Origin: an uncultured Clostridium sp.
Lineage (GTDB): Bacteria > Bacillota > Clostridia > Clostridiales > Clostridiaceae
Direction: 5' to 3'
Length of the DNA stretch: 64,000 nucleotides
Assembly (NCBI GenBank): GCA_900548455.1
Contig: URKQ01000008.1
Span: 62,001-126,000 of the forward strand
A program made the position numbers and the translations under genes. Position 1 is the first letter of the stretch. Every line of letters starts with the position of its first letter. A model generated the notes under the pieces. It made no database searches. It saw nothing but the letters and a program-made list of their open reading frames with translations, and was not told where the DNA came from. This document shows positions 61,300 through 64,000 of the stretch, piece after piece.

Positions 61300-62664
61300 A
61301 TGACTTTAAATCAAAATACATTTCATCTGCACAAAGAGACAGTAAAAGATGTTCTAAAAATATCACTACCCGCTGTAATAGAAATGCTATTATACACTTT
61401 AATATGGACAATCGACACTATGATGATAGGCCAATATGGTGGAGATATTGCCGTTAGTACCGTTGGAATATCCTGCGAATTAATTTATACATTTACCAAC
61501 ATACTTGTAGCACAAAGCTTAGCAGTTGGCATTACTTCTATTGTTGCAAGAAAATATGGAGCAAAAGATCTTGAATCTGCTAACGAATATGCTACCTTAG
61601 GTTTTTTTCTTGGTTTAATAATTTGTATTGCAACAACTCTATTTATTTTTTTATTTAGTAAAAAACTTCTCAATTTTGCTGGCGCGGAAAGTTCAGTTAT
61701 AGGTCTTGGTACTACATATATAAACATCGTGTGTATTGGACTTCCGTTTAATATGTTATCTAGCATACTTGCAGCTATTAATAGATCCTATGGTAACACC
61801 AAGACCCCAATGATTGTATCTATAGTTATGCTTATAGTTAATCTTTCATTAGATATAGTTTTAATATTTGGACTGTTAGGATTTCCTGAATTAGGTGTAA
61901 AAGGTGCTGCAATCGCCACAACAATAGCAAATATATCAGGTTTTATCTATGCTGCATTATATACATACAAAAAATCAGTAATTAAGATTCGTTATAAGTA
62001 CATAAAAAAAATTTGTTCTTGCAAACTAAAAAATGTTACCTCATTATCAATTCCAGCTGGTATGCAAGAAGCAGCTTATAGCCTTGCTAGGCTTCTAACA
62101 AGTATGATGATTATGCATTTAGGAACCATAGCCTTTGCTGCAAATCAAATAACACTAACATTAGAAAACATATCCTTTATGCCTGGATGGGGTTTCGCAG
62201 TTGCAGCTACAACTCTAGTAGGAAATAAAGTTGGAGAAGGTAATTATAAAAAAGCAAAAGAATATGGTAAAACTGCTGGAATATTAGGTATGGGCGTTAT
62301 GGGAGTATTTACTCTTCTATTTTTACTTTTCCCAAAACAATTAATTAGCCTATTTATAAACGAAAGCAGTCTGGAAGTTATTTCACTAGGTGCCTCCTGC
62401 CTTATGGTAGCAGCTTTAGAGCAACCTATGATCGCTGTCTCTATGATAGTAGGTGGAATCTTTAAAGGCTATGGAGATACTAAAACTCCATTTAAAATAG
62501 CCTTCATAACTTCTTGGTTAATTAGATTGCCTTTAGTATTTATTTTTATATATCTACTAAAATCATCCATAATTGTTTTTTGGTTTATTTGCTTACTACA
62601 ATGGACCGTAGATGGAGCTCTTCTTTATGTATTCTATAAAAAATCTTTAAGTCACATTCAATAG
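61300..62664 (+). CDS. MATE-family multidrug/metabolite efflux pump
   Basis: 454 residues with twelve membrane segments in two homologous halves. Features: LPAVIEMLLYTLIWTIDTMMIGQYG in the first helix and later YGNTKTPMIVS and GYGDTKTPFKIAF, the matching loop in the second half. Pumps of this family use Na+ or H+ to export cationic compounds; the substrate is unknown. Start: the TTG at 61291 is only 2 nt behind AGGAGG, the ATG at 61300 is 11 nt behind it and is preferred. Confidence 0.93.
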   Translation: MTLNQNTFHLHKETVKDVLKISLPAVIEMLLYTLIWTIDTMMIGQYGGDIAVSTVGISCELIYTFTNILVAQSLAVGITSIVARKYGAKDLESANEYATLGFFLGLIICIATTLFIFLFSKKLLNFAGAESSVIGLGTTYINIVCIGLPFNMLSSILAAINRSYGNTKTPMIVSIVMLIVNLSLDIVLIFGLLGFPELGVKGAAIATTIANISGFIYAALYTYKKSVIKIRYKYIKKICSCKLKNVTSLSIPAGMQEAAYSLARLLTSMMIMHLGTIAFAANQITLTLENISFMPGWGFAVAATTLVGNKVGEGNYKKAKEYGKTAGILGMGVMGVFTLLFLLFPKQLISLFINESSLEVISLGASCLMVAALEQPMIAVSMIVGGIFKGYGDTKTPFKIAFITSWLIRLPLVFIFIYLLKSSIIVFWFICLLQWTVDGALLYVFYKKSLSHIQ

Positions 62665-62689
62665 AATTATTCTTTTATCATATAAATTT

Positions 62690-62737
62690 AAAAGCAATGA
62701 AAATACTATGGTGTAGCTATAGTATTTTCATTGCTTT
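62690..62737. terminator. Bidirectional terminator between the MATE gene and spmB
   Basis: AAAAGCAATGAAAATACTAT (62690-62709) pairs with ATAGTATTTTCATTGCTTT (62718-62736), an unusually long perfect stem. Confidence 0.9.
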
Positions 62738-62739
62738 CT

Positions 62740-63270
62740 CTATCTAAAAATAAATGCAACTAAATTCACTGCAAATAATACCGCACAGAAATCAACTAGT
62801 AATGCAACCCATAAACTATGGCGTATTTTTTTAATCCCCACTGCCCCAAAATATACAGTTAATGTATAAAAAATTGTTTCCGTTCCCCCCATAATTACTG
62901 ATGATAAAAACCCTATAAAGGTGTCTGGTCCATAGGTCTTTACCAAATCAGTAAATACTCCTATAGCTCCACTTCCTGATAGTGGCTTAATTAGTATTAA
63001 TGGTACTATCTCTGGTGGAATTCCAACAAATCTAACTATAGGCTTTATAACATAAATTAAAAAATTCATTGCTCCTGAAGCTTTAAAGCAATTAATTGCT
63101 AAAAGCATAGCTAATAAATATGGAAGTATCCTCATGCAAACTCCTATTCCTTCTTTAGCACCCTCTATGAAGCATTCATATACCTTTACACCCTTTAAAA
63201 CCCCATATAACACAATAGCACCTATAATTATAGGTATTATTCCCTTTATTATATACTGAAATATTCCCAT
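62740..63270 (-). CDS. spmB: Spore maturation protein B
   Basis: 176 residues, mostly hydrophobic, nucleoside-transporter gate (Gate) domain. LPYLLAMLLAINCFKASGAM and LIKPLSGSGAIGVF are typical of SpmB. With SpmA it affects spore-core dehydration and heat resistance. It lies 11 bp downstream of spmA, same strand, with AGGGGGAAA before the ATG. Confidence 0.95.
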   Translation of the reverse strand: MGIFQYIIKGIIPIIIGAIVLYGVLKGVKVYECFIEGAKEGIGVCMRILPYLLAMLLAINCFKASGAMNFLIYVIKPIVRFVGIPPEIVPLILIKPLSGSGAIGVFTDLVKTYGPDTFIGFLSSVIMGGTETIFYTLTVYFGAVGIKKIRHSLWVALLVDFCAVLFAVNLVAFIFR

Positions 63271-63281
63271 ATAATTTCCCC

Positions 63282-63857
63282 CTAAAAATGCTTTTGAACT
63301 AGTTTACATAAAACAATTCCTATAATTGATGCAAAAGTTGTTGTACAAATAGCCGGAATAATTATCGCTCCAGGATTAGCCGAATTAACAGCTGCTCTAA
63401 TAGAAATTACCGTTGTGGGTACAAATTGGATACATGCTGCATTTAATATCAAAAATAAAATCATATCATTACTTGCTGTCTCTTTATGACCATTTAATCT
63501 ATCCATTTCTTCCATAGCTTTTATTCCAAATGGTGTTGCCGCATTAGAAAGTCCAAACATATTTGCAGTTAGATTCATTACAATTGCTCCTAATGCTTTA
63601 TCATCCTTTCCTGCTTCTTTAAATATTTTTTTTAAAATAGGTTTTAATATCCTTGCTAATTTATTAGTAAGACCACTTTTCTCAGCAATTTTCATAACAC
63701 CACACCAAAGACACATCATCCCTAACAAATCTATAATTAATTTTACAGTATCACTGGTAGTATTAATTATGGTCTTAGATAATATCTCTCCATCACCCAT
63801 TACAAGTCCAAAAACTATTCCAATAAACAATATAAAAAACCATACAATATTTATCAT
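63282..63857 (-). CDS. spmA: Spore maturation protein A
   Basis: 191 residues from the ATG at 63857, which has AGGAGAG upstream; a longer frame to 63968 has no ribosome-binding site and is unlikely. Hydrophobic Gate-domain protein; GVMKIAEKSGL, MNLTANMFGLSNAATPFGIKAME and NAACIQFVPTT are SpmA signatures. Partner of SpmB in core dehydration; the two form an operon. Confidence 0.95.
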   Translation of the reverse strand: MINIVWFFILFIGIVFGLVMGDGEILSKTIINTTSDTVKLIIDLLGMMCLWCGVMKIAEKSGLTNKLARILKPILKKIFKEAGKDDKALGAIVMNLTANMFGLSNAATPFGIKAMEEMDRLNGHKETASNDMILFLILNAACIQFVPTTVISIRAAVNSANPGAIIIPAICTTTFASIIGIVLCKLVQKHF

Positions 63858-63996
63858 AGTATTCTCTCCTAATATATAATTTGATATTGAAACCATAACC
63901 TCTATTAATTTATATAGTATTTTAAACCAGAGTATACATAAAAAAATTTTTTTAGGTGATACTAACATGGAATTTAACTAGTCTAGGAGGATATGA

Positions 63997-64000
63997 ATGG
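63997..64000 (+). other. Probable start of a further plus-strand gene at the window edge
   Basis: AGGAGG (63985-63990) is followed by an ATG at 63993 and another at 63997; the second has the better spacing. Only the start codon lies in the window, so nothing can be said about the product. Confidence 0.35.

Overview
The window is AT-rich, spore-forming Firmicute DNA that reads as Clostridium sensu stricto or a close relative. The evidence is a dense set of sporulation and germination genes (spoIIR, a GerA-type germinant receptor operon, SipL, YabG, CotS-family coat proteins, SpmA/SpmB), two T-box leaders, a TPP riboswitch, ECF-type vitamin transporters and a IleS2-type isoleucyl-tRNA synthetase. 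I recognised no rRNA, tRNA, CRISPR array or prophage. The genus-level call is inference.

Layout: 0-7.7 kb holds a PP-loop ATPase (cut by the window edge), ddl, spoIIR, a four-gene germinant receptor operon and ispE. 7.9-11.7 kb holds the coat-morphogenesis genes sipL, veg and yabG. 11.7-18.4 kb is a coat cluster of three CotS-type kinase-fold proteins, one degenerate CotS-like protein, a small coiled-coil protein and two CotSA-like glycosyltransferases. 18.5-21 kb is rsgA plus an APH-fold kinase behind a leader that looks like an attenuator with its own small ORF. 21-39 kb is a cell-surface glycan region (manC, two LCP ligases, phosphohexomutase, hexapeptide acyltransferase, TarI/IspD-like cytidylyltransferase, glf, CWB2-PIG-L deacetylase). 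A visibly less AT-rich ~7 kb island interrupts it; the island carries a giant BspA-type leucine-rich-repeat protein, a YeeE/YedE transporter and a secreted protein with an in-frame TGA. 39-53.7 kb is mixed: a LacI regulator, T-box ileS, a chemoreceptor, a metal-dependent hydrolase, FolT, an SH3/NlpC hydrolase, a cold-shock protein, TPP-riboswitch thiT and three envelope proteins of unknown role. 53.8-61 kb is the conserved block ksgA-rnmV-yabE-tatD-metG (with a T-box), then a MATE pump and spmB-spmA.

In Bacillus subtilis the order is metS-tatD(yabD)-yabE-rnmV-ksgA-yabG-veg-sspF-ispE on one strand. Here the same order is kept on the minus strand but is split by about 42 kb between ksgA and yabG. 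The coat cluster, the surface-glycan genes and the island all lie in that split.

Most unusual signals: (1) an in-frame TGA followed by a SECIS-like hairpin in the gene next to the YedE transporter; (2) a ~116-nt structured element exactly between a strong Shine-Dalgarno sequence and the start codon of the cold-shock gene, whose closing helix would bring the two to normal spacing; (3) a uORF plus terminator leader in front of rsgA; (4) a ~73-bp direct repeat and IS remnants at the island edges; (5) three 11-bp-phased hexamers in front of the second LCP gene.
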